In this document: positions 8,839 through 19,690 of the stretch, in pieces
Layout: each line of letters begins with the position of its first letter
Position numbering within the stretch: the first letter of the stretch is position 1
DNA from: Bacillus kwashiorkori
Lineage (GTDB): Bacteria; Bacillota; Bacilli; Bacillales; Caldibacillaceae
DNA length: 53,551 bases
Assembly: GCF_001375515.1 (NCBI RefSeq)
Contig: NZ_CTDX01000003.1
Span: 1 to 53,551 of the forward strand
Reading direction: 5' to 3'
Translations under genes and position numbers: made by a program
Notes under the pieces: generated by a model
What the model was told of the DNA's origin: nothing
Database searches by the model: none
What the model saw: the letters and a program-made list of their open reading frames with translations, nothing else

Positions 8839-8929
8839 TTTGGGCCACCTCGGATAATAATATTTTAATTTATTATCCATTATGGTCTTACCTAGGAATC
8901 TTTAAACCAATACTATTTAGCGAGGAAGC

Positions 8930-8937
8930 TTTTTATC
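8930..8937. repeat. Right target-site duplication of the IS
   Basis: TTTTTATC is identical to the copy at 7422-7429. Confidence 0.9.
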
Positions 8938-8950
8938 TTTGTAAGAAATA

Positions 8951-8957
8951 TTAGACA
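8951..8957 (-). promoter_or_regulatory. Candidate Spo0A box (0A box)
   Basis: On the minus strand TGTCTAA differs at one position from the 0A box TGTCGAA. It lies about 10 nt downstream of the predicted abrB transcription start, as in B. subtilis, where Spo0A~P represses abrB from downstream sites. A single imperfect box is weak evidence. Confidence 0.35.
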
Positions 8958-8972
8958 TTTCCGCCTACTGTT

Positions 8973-9001
8973 ATAATACCAAGCTTTACCATATGCGTCA
9001 A
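8973..9001 (-). promoter_or_regulatory. Ancestral abrB promoter, now upstream of the IS
   Basis: On the minus strand TTGACG (9001-8996) and TATTAT (8978-8973) are separated by 17 nt, a good sigma-A promoter. No other gene on this strand lies upstream, so this is the best candidate for the original abrB promoter, displaced from abrB by the 1.5-kb insertion. It now points into the transposase gene. Confidence 0.6.
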
Positions 9002-9097
9002 TTAATAAATACCCAGAATAATAGGTTTTAAACCTAATAATTTGATTATTTACTATTTTATTGCAAAATATTAAAAATCGGGATATCTTTACTTCCC

Positions 9098-9126
9098 TTG
9101 CACTTTTTCTGTTTTTTATGTATATT
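9098..9126 (+). promoter_or_regulatory. Sigma-A promoter of metG
   Basis: TTGCAC, a 17-nt spacer and TATATT. Transcription would start near 9133 and pass through the hairpin-T element at 9184-9216 before metG. Confidence 0.6.
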
Positions 9127-9183
9127 TTTCTCATATAAGCGGTTATGATATTTTTAGTATGTAGTATTTATACTATTATTTTG

Positions 9184-9216
9184 ACTCTCGCCGCAAAACC
9201 GAGAGCTTTTTTATTA
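9184..9216 (+). terminator. Terminator-like hairpin in the metG leader
   Basis: CTCTCG and CGAGAG enclose a 9-nt loop and are followed by CTTTTTTATT. It is directional for the + strand, where only the metG leader would read it, so it may be an attenuator. A second small hairpin (TAGTAT-TT-ATACTA, 9162-9175) precedes it. No T-box or SAM riboswitch motif was found. Confidence 0.55.
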
Positions 9217-9244
9217 TCCATCTTTATGAAGGAGGAGAAAATAG

Positions 9245-11209
<1,965 letters not shown>

Positions 11210-11239
11210 AGAGTAAATAATGTAACTGTTTTCAAAAAA

Positions 11240-11283
11240 ACATAGGAATGTTACAAAAATGCAACATTTCTATGTTATTTTTA
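11240..11283 (+). terminator. Terminator after metG
   Basis: ACATAGGAATGTT and AACATTTCTATGT form a 13-bp stem with one G-U pair, followed by TATTTTTA. Confidence 0.75.
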
Positions 11284-11380
11284 TTGGTGAGAAATAGTAA
11301 GTATAAAATAAGTATTTTTTAATAGCCTATAAATAATACACAACTATGAGAGAAGAAAGGGTAAAATAAGGTGAAGAACA

Positions 11381-12148
11381 ATGTTATTTGATACCCATGC
11401 CCACTTAAACGCAGAACAATTTGGTGAAGATTTGGAAGAAGTATTAAATAGAGCTAAAGAAGCGGGAGTATCGAATATTGTTGTTGTCGGTTTTGATCGC
11501 CCTACTATTGAAAAAACAATGGAATTAATTAATCAATATGACAATATTTATGGTTGCATTGGGTGGCATCCAGTCGATGCAATAGACATGACCGATAACG
11601 ATTTACGATGGATAGAAGAACTTAGTCAACATCAGAAAATTGTCGCGTTAGGGGAAATGGGCTTAGATTATTACTGGGATAAATCTCCAAAGGATATTCA
11701 ACAAGAAGTATTTAGGAAACAAATACAACTAGCGAAAAAAGTCAAATTACCAATAGTAATACATAATCGAGAAGCAACAGAAGATGTTGTAAAAATATTA
11801 AAAGAAGAAAATGCGAGCGATGTTGGCGGAATTATGCATTGTTTTAGCGGCAGTATAGAAATAGCAAAAGAATGCATGGATATGAATTTCTATATTTCTT
11901 TTGGGGGTCCTGTTACTTTTAAAAATGCAAGAAAGCCAAAGGAAGTTGCAAAAGAAATTCCATTAGACAAAATACTAATTGAAACAGATTGCCCATACTT
12001 AACTCCACACCCTTATCGAGGAAAAAGAAATGAACCAGCATATGTAAAATTAGTTGCCCAACAAATTGCGGAGTTAAAAGAAATGACATTGGAGGAAATA
12101 GCTGAAATAACGCATAATAACGCAAAAAAATTATTCAATATAATGTAG
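11381..12148 (+). CDS. tatD: TatD family metal-dependent deoxyribonuclease
   Basis: This 255-residue protein of the amidohydrolase-like TatD family is the B. subtilis YabD equivalent. Metal ligands are recognisable: DTHAHLN at residues 4-10, GEMGLDYYWD near 88-97, an IHNREA histidine near 127, MHCFSG near 152 and ETDCPYLTPHPYRG near 202-215. Members are metal-dependent DNases with 3'-5' exonuclease activity and possible repair roles. The start ATG follows AAGGTGAAGAAC. It stands between metG and yabE as in B. subtilis. Confidence 0.95.
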   Translation: MLFDTHAHLNAEQFGEDLEEVLNRAKEAGVSNIVVVGFDRPTIEKTMELINQYDNIYGCIGWHPVDAIDMTDNDLRWIEELSQHQKIVALGEMGLDYYWDKSPKDIQQEVFRKQIQLAKKVKLPIVIHNREATEDVVKILKEENASDVGGIMHCFSGSIEIAKECMDMNFYISFGGPVTFKNARKPKEVAKEIPLDKILIETDCPYLTPHPYRGKRNEPAYVKLVAQQIAELKEMTLEEIAEITHNNAKKLFNIM

Positions 12149-12154
12149 TTTTTC

Positions 12155-12182
12155 AGGGGAATCACTTTATTCCCCTTTAACA
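12155..12182 (+). terminator. Putative terminator after tatD
   Basis: AGGGGAA and TTCCCCT form a 7-bp stem; the T-run after it is short (TTTAAC). Confidence 0.5.
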
Positions 12183-12251
12183 AATATTATAGGAAATAGT
12201 AGCATAAACAGTAAATTAATGACAGGGAATTTTGCAATTACACTCACTTAT

Positions 12252-12280
12252 TTGACATATGGTTAGTTCTTCTATATAAT
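12252..12280 (+). promoter_or_regulatory. Perfect sigma-A promoter of yabE
   Basis: TTGACA, a 17-nt spacer and TATAAT match the vegetative consensus at all twelve positions. It lies 26 nt before the yabE start codon. Confidence 0.85.
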
Positions 12281-12306
12281 CTTCCCATGGAAAAGGAGGC
12301 GTTTGT

Positions 12307-13497
12307 TTGAATTTTTCAAAAATTAAAGCCTTAATTACAGAACAAAAAAAGAGGCGACATTTTTCCATCATCATAAGCAGTTTGATTGTTTTTGCTATAG
12401 TTGCTAGCTTATTAGTTTTTGAGTTAACAAAAAAAGAAATAACTGTTGTTCTTGATGGGAAAAAACAAGAAATGAAAACACATGCGCAAACAGTAGGGGA
12501 TTTACTAAAAGACTTAAATATTCAATATAAACCATATGATCAAATTGAGCCAGAAACAAAAGAAAAAATAACAGATCAAATGCAAGTTTTTTGGAAACCC
12601 GCGAAGAAGGTAGTAATGATGATAGATGATAGCAAAGAAGAAGTATGGACTACCGCGGATAACGTCGGGGATTTTCTTGAAGAAAAAGGTTTAGAAGTTA
12701 ATGAGTTTGATAAGTTAGCATTGTCAAAAGACACGTTAATTACTGATGGATTAGAAATTAAATTAGATGTTGCTTTTAAATTAGTATTCAATGATGGTGG
12801 AAAAAAGAAAGAAGTTTGGTCAACTTCGACGACTGTCGCTGACTTTTTAAAGCATCAAGGGGTCCAATTAAATAAACTAGATCGAGTTGAACCAGATTTA
12901 TACACTCTCGTAAAAAAAGGATCCAATGTTAAAGTCATCCGAGTTGAAAAAGTCACCGATGTTGTGGAAGAACCGATTGATTTCGCTGTTGTTACAAAAA
13001 AGGACAATAGCATTCTAAAAGGAAATGAAAAAATTGTTCAAGAAGGAAAAAAAGGTGTTCTCCAAAAGAAATATGAAGTTATATTAGAAAATGGAAAAGT
13101 AGTATCGAAAAAGTTAATAAGTGAAAATGTAATAAAGAATTCAACAGATAAAATTGTCGCAGTTGGAACGAAAGTAATTCAAACTGTTTCACGGGGAAAA
13201 GCGCAACCAGGACAAGAATATTACGTTACAGCAACAGCCTATACTCCACAATGTAATGGATGCTCGGGATATTCAGCTACAGGGATTAATTTAAAGCAAC
13301 CTGGTCTGAAAATCATTGCCGTAGATCCAAAATTCATCCCACTTGGTACAAAAGTTTGGGTAGAAGGATATGGTTATGCTATTGCAGGGGACACAGGTGG
13401 TAGCATTAAAGGAGCGAAAATTGATGTGCTTTTTCAAACGAAAAAAGAAGCATATCGGTGGGGAGTAAAGAAAGTAAAAATACGAATTATTAAATAA
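12307..13497 (+). CDS. yabE: Cell-wall-binding protein YabE (Rpf-like, G5 and 3D domains)
   Basis: This 396-residue exported or membrane-anchored cell-wall protein has one hydrophobic helix at residues ~20-38. Three DUF348 repeats follow (around 45-85, 100-140 and 158-197, each with a TVGDLL/NVGDFL/TVADFL motif). A G5 domain lies at ~210-290. A C-terminal 3D domain (~305-396) shows TATAYTP, AVDPKFIPLGTKVWVEGYG and AGDTGG...KIDV, whose three aspartates define the fold related to MltA and Rpf enzymes. The likely role is peptidoglycan remodelling. Start is TTG 12307 after AAAAGGAGG. It carries its own consensus promoter and terminator. Confidence 0.93.
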   Translation: MNFSKIKALITEQKKRRHFSIIISSLIVFAIVASLLVFELTKKEITVVLDGKKQEMKTHAQTVGDLLKDLNIQYKPYDQIEPETKEKITDQMQVFWKPAKKVVMMIDDSKEEVWTTADNVGDFLEEKGLEVNEFDKLALSKDTLITDGLEIKLDVAFKLVFNDGGKKKEVWSTSTTVADFLKHQGVQLNKLDRVEPDLYTLVKKGSNVKVIRVEKVTDVVEEPIDFAVVTKKDNSILKGNEKIVQEGKKGVLQKKYEVILENGKVVSKKLISENVIKNSTDKIVAVGTKVIQTVSRGKAQPGQEYYVTATAYTPQCNGCSGYSATGINLKQPGLKIIAVDPKFIPLGTKVWVEGYGYAIAGDTGGSIKGAKIDVLFQTKKEAYRWGVKKVKIRIIK

Positions 13498-13528
13498 TGC
13501 AGGGGTAAAACCTCTGCATTTTTTTGCG
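13497..13528 (+). terminator. Terminator after yabE
   Basis: ATGCAGGGG and CCTCTGCAT pair imperfectly around a short A-rich loop, followed by TTTTTTT. Confidence 0.8.
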
Positions 13529-13553
13529 TATAGAATATCAGTTTCATTATAAT
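13524..13553 (+). promoter_or_regulatory. Sigma-A promoter of rnmV-ksgA
   Basis: TTGCGT, an 18-nt spacer and a perfect TATAAT. The -35 overlaps the T-run of the yabE terminator. It lies 34 nt before the rnmV start. Confidence 0.65.
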
Positions 13554-13587
13554 ATACAAGTAACGAAAACAAGAATTGGAGGATATG

Positions 13588-15022
<1,435 letters not shown>

Positions 15023-15030
15023 ACTTTTTC

Positions 15031-15060
15031 TCACCAGGCAGGGTCGTTTTGCATAGCCTA
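15031..15060 (+). promoter_or_regulatory. Sigma-K-type promoter of yabG
   Basis: CATAGCCTA (15052-15060) fits the sigma-K -10 CATANNNTA exactly, with TCACCA (15031-15036) as a -35 containing the characteristic AC, separated by 15 nt. yabG is sigma-K controlled in B. subtilis. Confidence 0.6.
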
Positions 15061-15115
15061 AATATGTAATGTAAAAACAACAAATATAGATTCGCAAAGC
15101 TGGTGGGAAATGTGA

Positions 15116-15988
15116 GTGAAGGCTGTGAAAATCAATAAAAATGATATTGTAGGAAGGCTTTCTTACAAATGTGATATCCCATTTCGGGTGATTAGTTTTT
15201 TTGAGGAAAAAGGAGAACTTTATGCAATATTATACGGAGAAGATATTCGTTTAATAGCTGATGCTCCAGTAAAAGATTTAATCCATTTAGATTATAATAG
15301 CAGAAATAAAATATTAAAACCGTATCGGCAGTTGGAAGAGCAATCTTATAAATTATTTAGACAAGATTATCAATCAATTAGAGAAAGGCAAGAATTCGAG
15401 TCCTCTGGATATAACAATGAATATCCATTGTTTCAAATGCCTGGAAGAGTCCTTCATGTTGATGGGGATCCAAATTATTTAAATAAATGTTTAGCCTTAT
15501 ATAAGAAAATTGGTGTACCTGTATATGGAGTTTATTGTGACGAAAAACAGATGCCGCAAGAAGTACCAGGATTAGTAGAAAAGTATCGACCGAATATATT
15601 AGTAATAACAGGTCATGATGCCTACTCGAAATATAAAGGTGATAAAAAAGATTTAAGAGCATATCGACATTCAAAAGATTTCGTTGAGACCGTAAAATCG
15701 GTTAGAAAAGCCAATCCTAATTTAGACCAATTAGTAATATTTGCTGGTGCCTGTCAATCTCATTTTGAGTCACTCATTCAAGCGGGTGCCAATTTCGCCA
15801 GTTCTCCATTGAGAATTAATATTCATGCGTTAGATCCAGTGTATATAGTCGCTAAATTGAGTTTTACTCCATTTACAGAAGGTGTTCGCTTATGGGATGT
15901 GTTGAGAAATACAATTACAGGCGAAAAAGGATTAGGAGGCATTGAAACAAAAGGATTATTGAGAATGGGTATGCCATATCATCCGTAA
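15116..15988 (+). CDS. yabG: Sporulation-specific protease YabG
   Basis: This 290-residue peptidase of family U57 cleaves spore coat proteins, permitting their cross-linking in B. subtilis. Conserved blocks include HVDGDPNYLNKCLALYKKIG, ILVITGHDAYSKYKGDKKDL, the AGACQSHFESLIQAGANFAS block with the likely catalytic His and Cys (around residues 211-230) and the C-terminal GLGGIETKGLLRMGMPY. A GTG start at 15116 is used; another GTG lies at 15125. It has a sigma-K-like promoter, consistent with late mother-cell expression. Confidence 0.93.
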   Translation: MKAVKINKNDIVGRLSYKCDIPFRVISFFEEKGELYAILYGEDIRLIADAPVKDLIHLDYNSRNKILKPYRQLEEQSYKLFRQDYQSIRERQEFESSGYNNEYPLFQMPGRVLHVDGDPNYLNKCLALYKKIGVPVYGVYCDEKQMPQEVPGLVEKYRPNILVITGHDAYSKYKGDKKDLRAYRHSKDFVETVKSVRKANPNLDQLVIFAGACQSHFESLIQAGANFASSPLRINIHALDPVYIVAKLSFTPFTEGVRLWDVLRNTITGEKGLGGIETKGLLRMGMPYHP

Positions 15989-15992
15989 TAAT

Positions 15993-16042
15993 GACTATTT
16001 AAAAAGTGACAAATTGCTGCCCTTTTTAAATAGTCCTTTTTA
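15993..16042 (+). terminator. Terminator after yabG
   Basis: GACTATTTAAAAAG and CTTTTTAAATAGTC form a perfect 14-bp stem, followed by CTTTTTATTTTT. Confidence 0.85.
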
Positions 16043-16205
16043 TTTTTACCTTGTAACCTTTAGGAAACTACAAAAAATGGTATTTCCCTATAGTACAAGC
16101 GGAAGGTATTAAATATATTTTAAAAAATCTAATAATACATAAAGTCACAAAAAGTTGGAAACAATATGGATGTCGAATAAAGTCAAAATATGTTTGCCAA
16201 AACTA

Positions 16206-16235
16206 TTGACAAGTAAAAAATAAAATTGATATAAT
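16206..16235 (+). promoter_or_regulatory. Upstream sigma-A promoter of veg
   Basis: TTGACA, an 18-nt spacer and TATAAT with a TGA extension just upstream. It is the first of two tandem promoters in the 313-nt gap before veg. Confidence 0.75.
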
Positions 16236-16248
16236 TTATTATTTTACC

Positions 16249-16278
16249 TTGACAAATTTCTTGAATTTATGGTAATAT
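16249..16278 (+). promoter_or_regulatory. Downstream sigma-A promoter of veg
   Basis: TTGACA, an 18-nt spacer and TAATAT, 25 nt before the veg start. Tandem strong promoters fit the very high veg expression known in B. subtilis. Confidence 0.7.
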
Positions 16279-16302
16279 TAAATACAGTGAGGTGTAGAAG
16301 GT

Positions 16303-16569
16303 ATGCCAACGAAATTGTCTGATATCAAAAAAAAGCTTGATTCTAATTTAGGAAAGCGTCTATTATTAAAGGCAAATGGTGGACGGAGAAAAACAATCGA
16401 ACGATCTGGTGTGTTAGCTGAAACATATCCCGCAGTTTTTGTTGTTGAATTAGATCAAGACGAAAATGCCTTTGAACGTGTTTCCTATAGCTACGCAGAT
16501 ATTTTAACAAATACTGTACAACTTACATTTTACGATGACAACAAAGGATCGGTTTTGAGTCAGCAGTGA
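16303..16569 (+). CDS. veg: Veg protein (biofilm-associated regulator)
   Basis: This 88-residue protein is nearly identical in pattern to B. subtilis Veg ([36 protein letters not shown]). In B. subtilis Veg stimulates biofilm matrix genes by counteracting SinR; its biochemical action is not known in detail. It is a small beta-rich fold without membrane segments. The start follows GAGGTGTAGAAGG. The stop codon lies inside the terminator stem. Confidence 0.95.
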   Translation: MPTKLSDIKKKLDSNLGKRLLLKANGGRRKTIERSGVLAETYPAVFVVELDQDENAFERVSYSYADILTNTVQLTFYDDNKGSVLSQQ

Positions 16570-16592
16570 ACAATGTCCACTGCTTTTTTATT
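16562..16592 (+). terminator. Terminator after veg
   Basis: AGCAGTG and CACTGCT form a 7-bp stem followed by TTTTTTA. The left arm overlaps the veg stop codon. Confidence 0.8.
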
Positions 16593-16616
16593 TTGCCTTT
16601 TTCCTTTTTTTAATAA

Positions 16617-16646
16617 ACATGCTTTATAACGATAATGTATAAACTA
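16617..16646 (+). promoter_or_regulatory. Possible sigma-G promoter of sspF
   Basis: TAAACTA (16640-16646) resembles the sigma-G -10 CATAMTA at 5 of 7 positions. ACATG lies at -35 distance with partial similarity. sspF is a sigma-G gene in B. subtilis; the site here is only suggestive. Confidence 0.35.
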
Positions 16647-16677
16647 ACATTGTCACAGGATAAAAGGAGGAGTTTCA

Positions 16678-16851
16678 TTGGGCAGAAGAGGAGTTATGTC
16701 TGAAGAAATGAAAGTTGAACTTGCAAAAGAACTCGGTTTTTACGATGTTGTGCAAAAAGAAGGCTGGGGTGGCATTCGGGCAAAGGATGCTGGTAATATG
16801 GTAAAGAGAGCTATTGAAATTGCACAAGAACAATTAAGTAAAAAGCAGTAG
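16678..16851 (+). CDS. sspF: Alpha/beta-type small acid-soluble spore protein SspF
   Basis: This 57-residue DNA-binding spore protein belongs to the alpha/beta SASP type, which coats and protects spore DNA. The translated sequence starts [20 protein letters not shown] and contains [19 protein letters not shown] and [14 protein letters not shown], the SspF signature including the [14 protein letters not shown] block. It begins with TTG at 16678 after AAAAGGAGGAG. A very strong terminator follows. It lies between veg and ispE as in B. subtilis, apart from the symporter gene inserted after it. Confidence 0.94.
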   Translation: MGRRGVMSEEMKVELAKELGFYDVVQKEGWGGIRAKDAGNMVKRAIEIAQEQLSKKQ

Positions 16852-16889
16852 TAGCTTTAGGTGAAGTTCAATCTCCACTGTGGCAAGAC

Positions 16890-16924
16890 AAGGCTGTCCA
16901 ATCATTGGACAGCCTTTTTTTTGT
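16890..16924 (+). terminator. Terminator after sspF
   Basis: AGGCTGTCCAAT and ATTGGACAGCCT are a perfect inverted repeat, followed by eight T. Confidence 0.92.
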
Positions 16925-17237
16925 TCCTCTTCTACAAAGGGGAAATGGGGAGTAAAGACACACTGGATGTTATTGGTTTTTATTAGTTTAGAGAGAAATA
17001 AGATTTTTAGTTACTGTGAGAACGGGTTTTAAAGTACTGGGTAAAATCAAGTTTATCATGGAACATTAACGATTTGCACAGTCGTTTATTTTATAAAAAA
17101 AATTAAGCTTGCCATTTTTACTAATCGACATTACTATAAAGAATATATATTGTTGTATAACAGGGGATTATTAAAACATAAAACAACTGTTCATTATTTA
17201 ACATTATTATTTCAATAGTTAAATTAGTAAAAAGTGA
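16925..17237 (+). other. AT-rich intergenic region, no gene seen
   Basis: Between the sspF terminator and the symporter promoter there is no frame of more than a few codons with a ribosome site, no recognisable RNA motif and no clear repeat. It belongs to the segment that carries the extra symporter gene. Confidence 0.5.
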
Positions 17238-17266
17238 TTGTTATTTTTTAAAATTACATATATTAT
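17238..17266 (+). promoter_or_regulatory. Possible sigma-A promoter of the symporter gene
   Basis: TTGTTA, a 17-nt spacer and TATTAT in very AT-rich DNA, about 68 nt before the start codon. Other weak matches exist nearby. Confidence 0.4.
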
Positions 17267-17333
17267 AGTGTTATATATTTTTTTTATAATAATATTTTTA
17301 TACTATAACAAACTATTAGAAGAGGTGAATGGG

Positions 17334-18539
17334 ATGAGATTTAATTTACTTACACAAATTTTAATTGCTTTTGTACTCGCCATTGTAGCCGGTATTGTCA
17401 TACCTGGTATTGAAGTAGTTGCACCGCTTGGGGACTTATTTTTACGTTTAATTAAGTTTATTATTGTTCCTTTAATATTATCAACATTAGTTGTTGGTGT
17501 TGCTAGTACTGGTGATATTGGCAAGCTTGGCAGAATGGGTGGAAAAACAGTAGTCTATTACTTAGTAACGACTGCCGTAGCTGTAATGGTCGGGCTTGGT
17601 TTTGGATATTTATTCAGCCCAGGTGAAGGATTATCGATTAAGGCTGGTGAAACAGTAGAAGCTACTGAAACAGATGGTTTCGTTCAAACATTATTAAATA
17701 TTGTACCTACCAATCCAATAGAATCATTAGTAACTGGGAATATTTTACAAATTATTTTCTTTGCCTTATTCATCGGTATTGCCATAACTGCACTAGGTGA
17801 AAAGGCTAAACCGGTCTTTCATTTTTTTGATGCTTTTGCGGAAATTATGTATAAGATAACGGGTTGGATTATGCGAGTTGCGCCTTTCGGTATTTTCGGG
17901 TTAATTGCGCCAATCGTTGCCCAATACGGTATGGATGTATTAATGCCATTAATGAAATTAATTTTAGCTGTTGCAATTGCGTGTATTGTACATGCGGTTG
18001 TGGTTTATTCCATTACCGTTAAAACGATAGGGAAAATGAGTCCGTTGAAGTTTTTTAAAGGGATCTTTCCTGCTTCTTTAGTAGCTTTCAGTACATGTAG
18101 TAGTTCAGGTACCTTACCGATTACTATTAAAAACACGAAAGAAAATTTAGGAGTATCAGAAAATGTAAGCAGTTTCGTTCTACCGCTAGGAGCTACTATT
18201 AATATGGATGGTACGGCCATATATCTCGGTGTAGCAACATTGTTTAGTGCGCAAGTATTAGGTTATGAATTAACATTTACACAACTATTAATGGTCATCT
18301 TAACAGGTGCATTAGCATCAATCGGTACAGCAGGAGTCCCTGGGGCAGGATTTATTATGTTAACAATGGTATTGGCTTCCATTAACTTGCCATTAGAGGC
18401 CCTTGCATTAGTTGCCGGTGTGGACAGAATTTTAGATATGTTTAGAACTTCTGTTAACGTAACAGGTGATGCCTCAGCAGCAGTAGTAGTTGCAGCTACA
18501 GAAGGTGAACTAAATAGGCAAGAATTGAAAGCTTCATAG
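17334..18539 (+). CDS. Dicarboxylate/amino acid:cation symporter (glutamate type)
   Basis: This 401-residue membrane protein of the DAACS (SLC1) family imports acidic amino acids or dicarboxylates with Na+ or H+. Eight membrane helices and two re-entrant hairpins fit the hydrophobicity. HP1 is STCSSSGTLPIT, the cation motif NMDGT in INMDGTAIYLGVAT, HP2 GTAGVPGAGFIM, and helix 8 DRILDMFRTSVNVTGD, where the Arg aligns with the residue that binds the acidic side chain in glutamate transporters. A frame extension reaches 17238, but ATG 17334 has AGAGGTG upstream and the family N-terminus. B. subtilis has no gene here, so this is a local insertion between sspF and ispE. Exact substrate is inferred. 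Confidence 0.9.
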   Translation: MRFNLLTQILIAFVLAIVAGIVIPGIEVVAPLGDLFLRLIKFIIVPLILSTLVVGVASTGDIGKLGRMGGKTVVYYLVTTAVAVMVGLGFGYLFSPGEGLSIKAGETVEATETDGFVQTLLNIVPTNPIESLVTGNILQIIFFALFIGIAITALGEKAKPVFHFFDAFAEIMYKITGWIMRVAPFGIFGLIAPIVAQYGMDVLMPLMKLILAVAIACIVHAVVVYSITVKTIGKMSPLKFFKGIFPASLVAFSTCSSSGTLPITIKNTKENLGVSENVSSFVLPLGATINMDGTAIYLGVATLFSAQVLGYELTFTQLLMVILTGALASIGTAGVPGAGFIMLTMVLASINLPLEALALVAGVDRILDMFRTSVNVTGDASAAVVVAATEGELNRQELKAS

Positions 18540-18601
18540 AGAAGATTAGCTTGTCTTATTATTGGATAAATTTTGTGTAGAGTAATAAATTATTATTACT
18601 T

Positions 18602-18640
18602 AGTCTATTCCTTTTAGATGGAATAGACTCTTTTTTATTT
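18602..18640 (+). terminator. Terminator after the symporter gene
   Basis: AGTCTATTCC and GGAATAGACT form a perfect 10-bp stem followed by CTTTTTTATTTT. Confidence 0.92.
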
Positions 18641-18660
18641 TAGAATAAACATACTATCTA

Positions 18661-18690
18661 TTCTTTTTAACCTGTATATTATGGTAAAAT
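18661..18690 (+). promoter_or_regulatory. Extended -10 promoter of ispE
   Basis: TGGTAAAAT (TGN plus TAAAAT, ending at 18690) with a weak TTCTTT at -35 distance, about 40 nt before ispE. Confidence 0.5.
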
Positions 18691-18730
18691 AGGACAAAAT
18701 TATATATACAGCTAAAAGTAGGTGGACGAA

Positions 18731-19597
18731 GTGAAAGTTTTTGTTAAGGCACCAGCGAAAATCAACTTATCTTTAGATGTACTCTATAAACGTGATGATG
18801 GCTATCATGAATTAGAAATGGTGATGACAACAATTGATTTAGCGGATCGCCTTGAATTAACATTGCTCGAAGAAAGTGAAATTAGAATAAGTTCCCAAAG
18901 CCGTTATGTCCCAGATGATGAGCGGAATTTAGCGTTTCAAGCTGCTAAACTTCTAAAGCAAAAGTTCCAAGTGGAAAAAGGAGTAGAAATTTCTATAGAA
19001 AAGAATATTCCAGTGGCTGCTGGACTTGCTGGGGGTAGTAGTGATGCTGCTGCTACTTTGAGAGGATTAAATAAATTGTGGGGTTTAAGCCTTTCTATTG
19101 AGGAGTTAGCGGAGATTGGTGCTGAAATTGGGTCAGACGTAAGTTTTTGTGTATATGGCGGAACAGCACTTGCTAAAGGAAGAGGAGAAAAAATAAAGTT
19201 ATTACCGACACCGCCTAGTTGCTGGGTAATTCTTGCAAAGCCCCCTATTGGTGTTTCGACAACTGAAGTTTATAATAAGTTAAATTTAAATGAAATTAGC
19301 CATCCGAATACAAATTTGATGGTTCAAGCAATTAAAGAAAAAAATTATCAAGCAATATGTAATAACTTAAATAATGTTTTAGAAAATGTTACTTTATCTG
19401 AATACCCAGAGGTAAAACAAATAAAAGAACATATGGAAAAATTCGGGGCAGACGGAGTATTGATGAGCGGTAGTGGACCGACCGTTTTCGCGTTAATTCA
19501 ACACGATTCTAGGAAAGAGCGTGTTTATAACAGTTTAAAGGGATTTTGCCGTCAAGTATTTGCGGTTAGATTACTCGGTACGAATCACTTATCATAA
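18731..19597 (+). CDS. ispE: 4-diphosphocytidyl-2-C-methyl-D-erythritol kinase
   Basis: This 288-residue GHMP kinase carries out the ATP-dependent step of the MEP isoprenoid pathway. [12 protein letters not shown] is near the N-terminus, the ATP loop [20 protein letters not shown] lies near residues 93-112, and [10 protein letters not shown] near 245-254. The frame also permits GTG 18722, but GTG 18731 is preceded by AGGTGG at 6-nt spacing and gives the same N-terminal length as B. subtilis IspE. It is followed by purR with its own control region. Confidence 0.94.
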   Translation: MKVFVKAPAKINLSLDVLYKRDDGYHELEMVMTTIDLADRLELTLLEESEIRISSQSRYVPDDERNLAFQAAKLLKQKFQVEKGVEISIEKNIPVAAGLAGGSSDAAATLRGLNKLWGLSLSIEELAEIGAEIGSDVSFCVYGGTALAKGRGEKIKLLPTPPSCWVILAKPPIGVSTTEVYNKLNLNEISHPNTNLMVQAIKEKNYQAICNNLNNVLENVTLSEYPEVKQIKEHMEKFGADGVLMSGSGPTVFALIQHDSRKERVYNSLKGFCRQVFAVRLLGTNHLS

Positions 19598-19625
19598 TAA
19601 ATTAGAAAATGCACTAAATGGAAAC

Positions 19626-19654
19626 TTGTTAATACACGTACGTTATTATAAAAT
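19626..19654 (+). promoter_or_regulatory. Promoter of purR, overlapped by operator
   Basis: TTGTTA, a 17-nt spacer and TAAAAT. The spacer holds the left arm of the PurBox-like repeat, so PurR binding would block RNA polymerase. Confidence 0.5.
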
Positions 19655-19677
19655 TAATACAATAACATTCGTGTATT
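19631..19677. promoter_or_regulatory. PurBox-like inverted repeat (PurR operator)
   Basis: AATACACGTACGTTATT (19631-19647) and AATAACATTCGTGTATT (19661-19677) are inverted copies matching at 15 of 17 positions. Each arm resembles the PurBox core ACACGAACATTA. Position just before the purR Shine-Dalgarno implies autoregulation. Confidence 0.7.
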
Positions 19678-19690
19678 AGGAGGCGTTTTA

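Larger units (their letters stand above)
7430..8929 (-). mobile_element. Complete ISL3-family insertion sequence (1500 bp)
   Basis: The left end begins GGCTCTTCGCTATTTAGTG and the right end, read inward, begins GCTTCCTCGCTAAATAGTA. These terminal repeats match at 21 of the first 29 positions without gaps. The element carries one intact transposase gene on the minus strand and is bounded by the identical 8-bp direct repeats TTTTTATC. The exact duplication and intact gene suggest a fairly recent insertion. It lies between abrB and its promoter region, with the transposase reading in the same direction as abrB. Confidence 0.93.

Noticed and set aside
8913..9134. 73-codon minus-strand frame at the right end of the IS
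   Set aside because: It spans the IS border and the abrB and metG promoters, and resembles no protein I know.
9127..9244. T-box or SAM riboswitch in the metG leader
   Set aside because: No AGGGTGGNACCGCG-type T-box sequence and no SAM-I core were found; the leader is also too short.
17238..17333. 32-residue N-terminal extension of the symporter
   Set aside because: The extension is a hydrophobic artefact of AT-rich DNA; the ATG at 17334 has the ribosome site and the family N-terminus.
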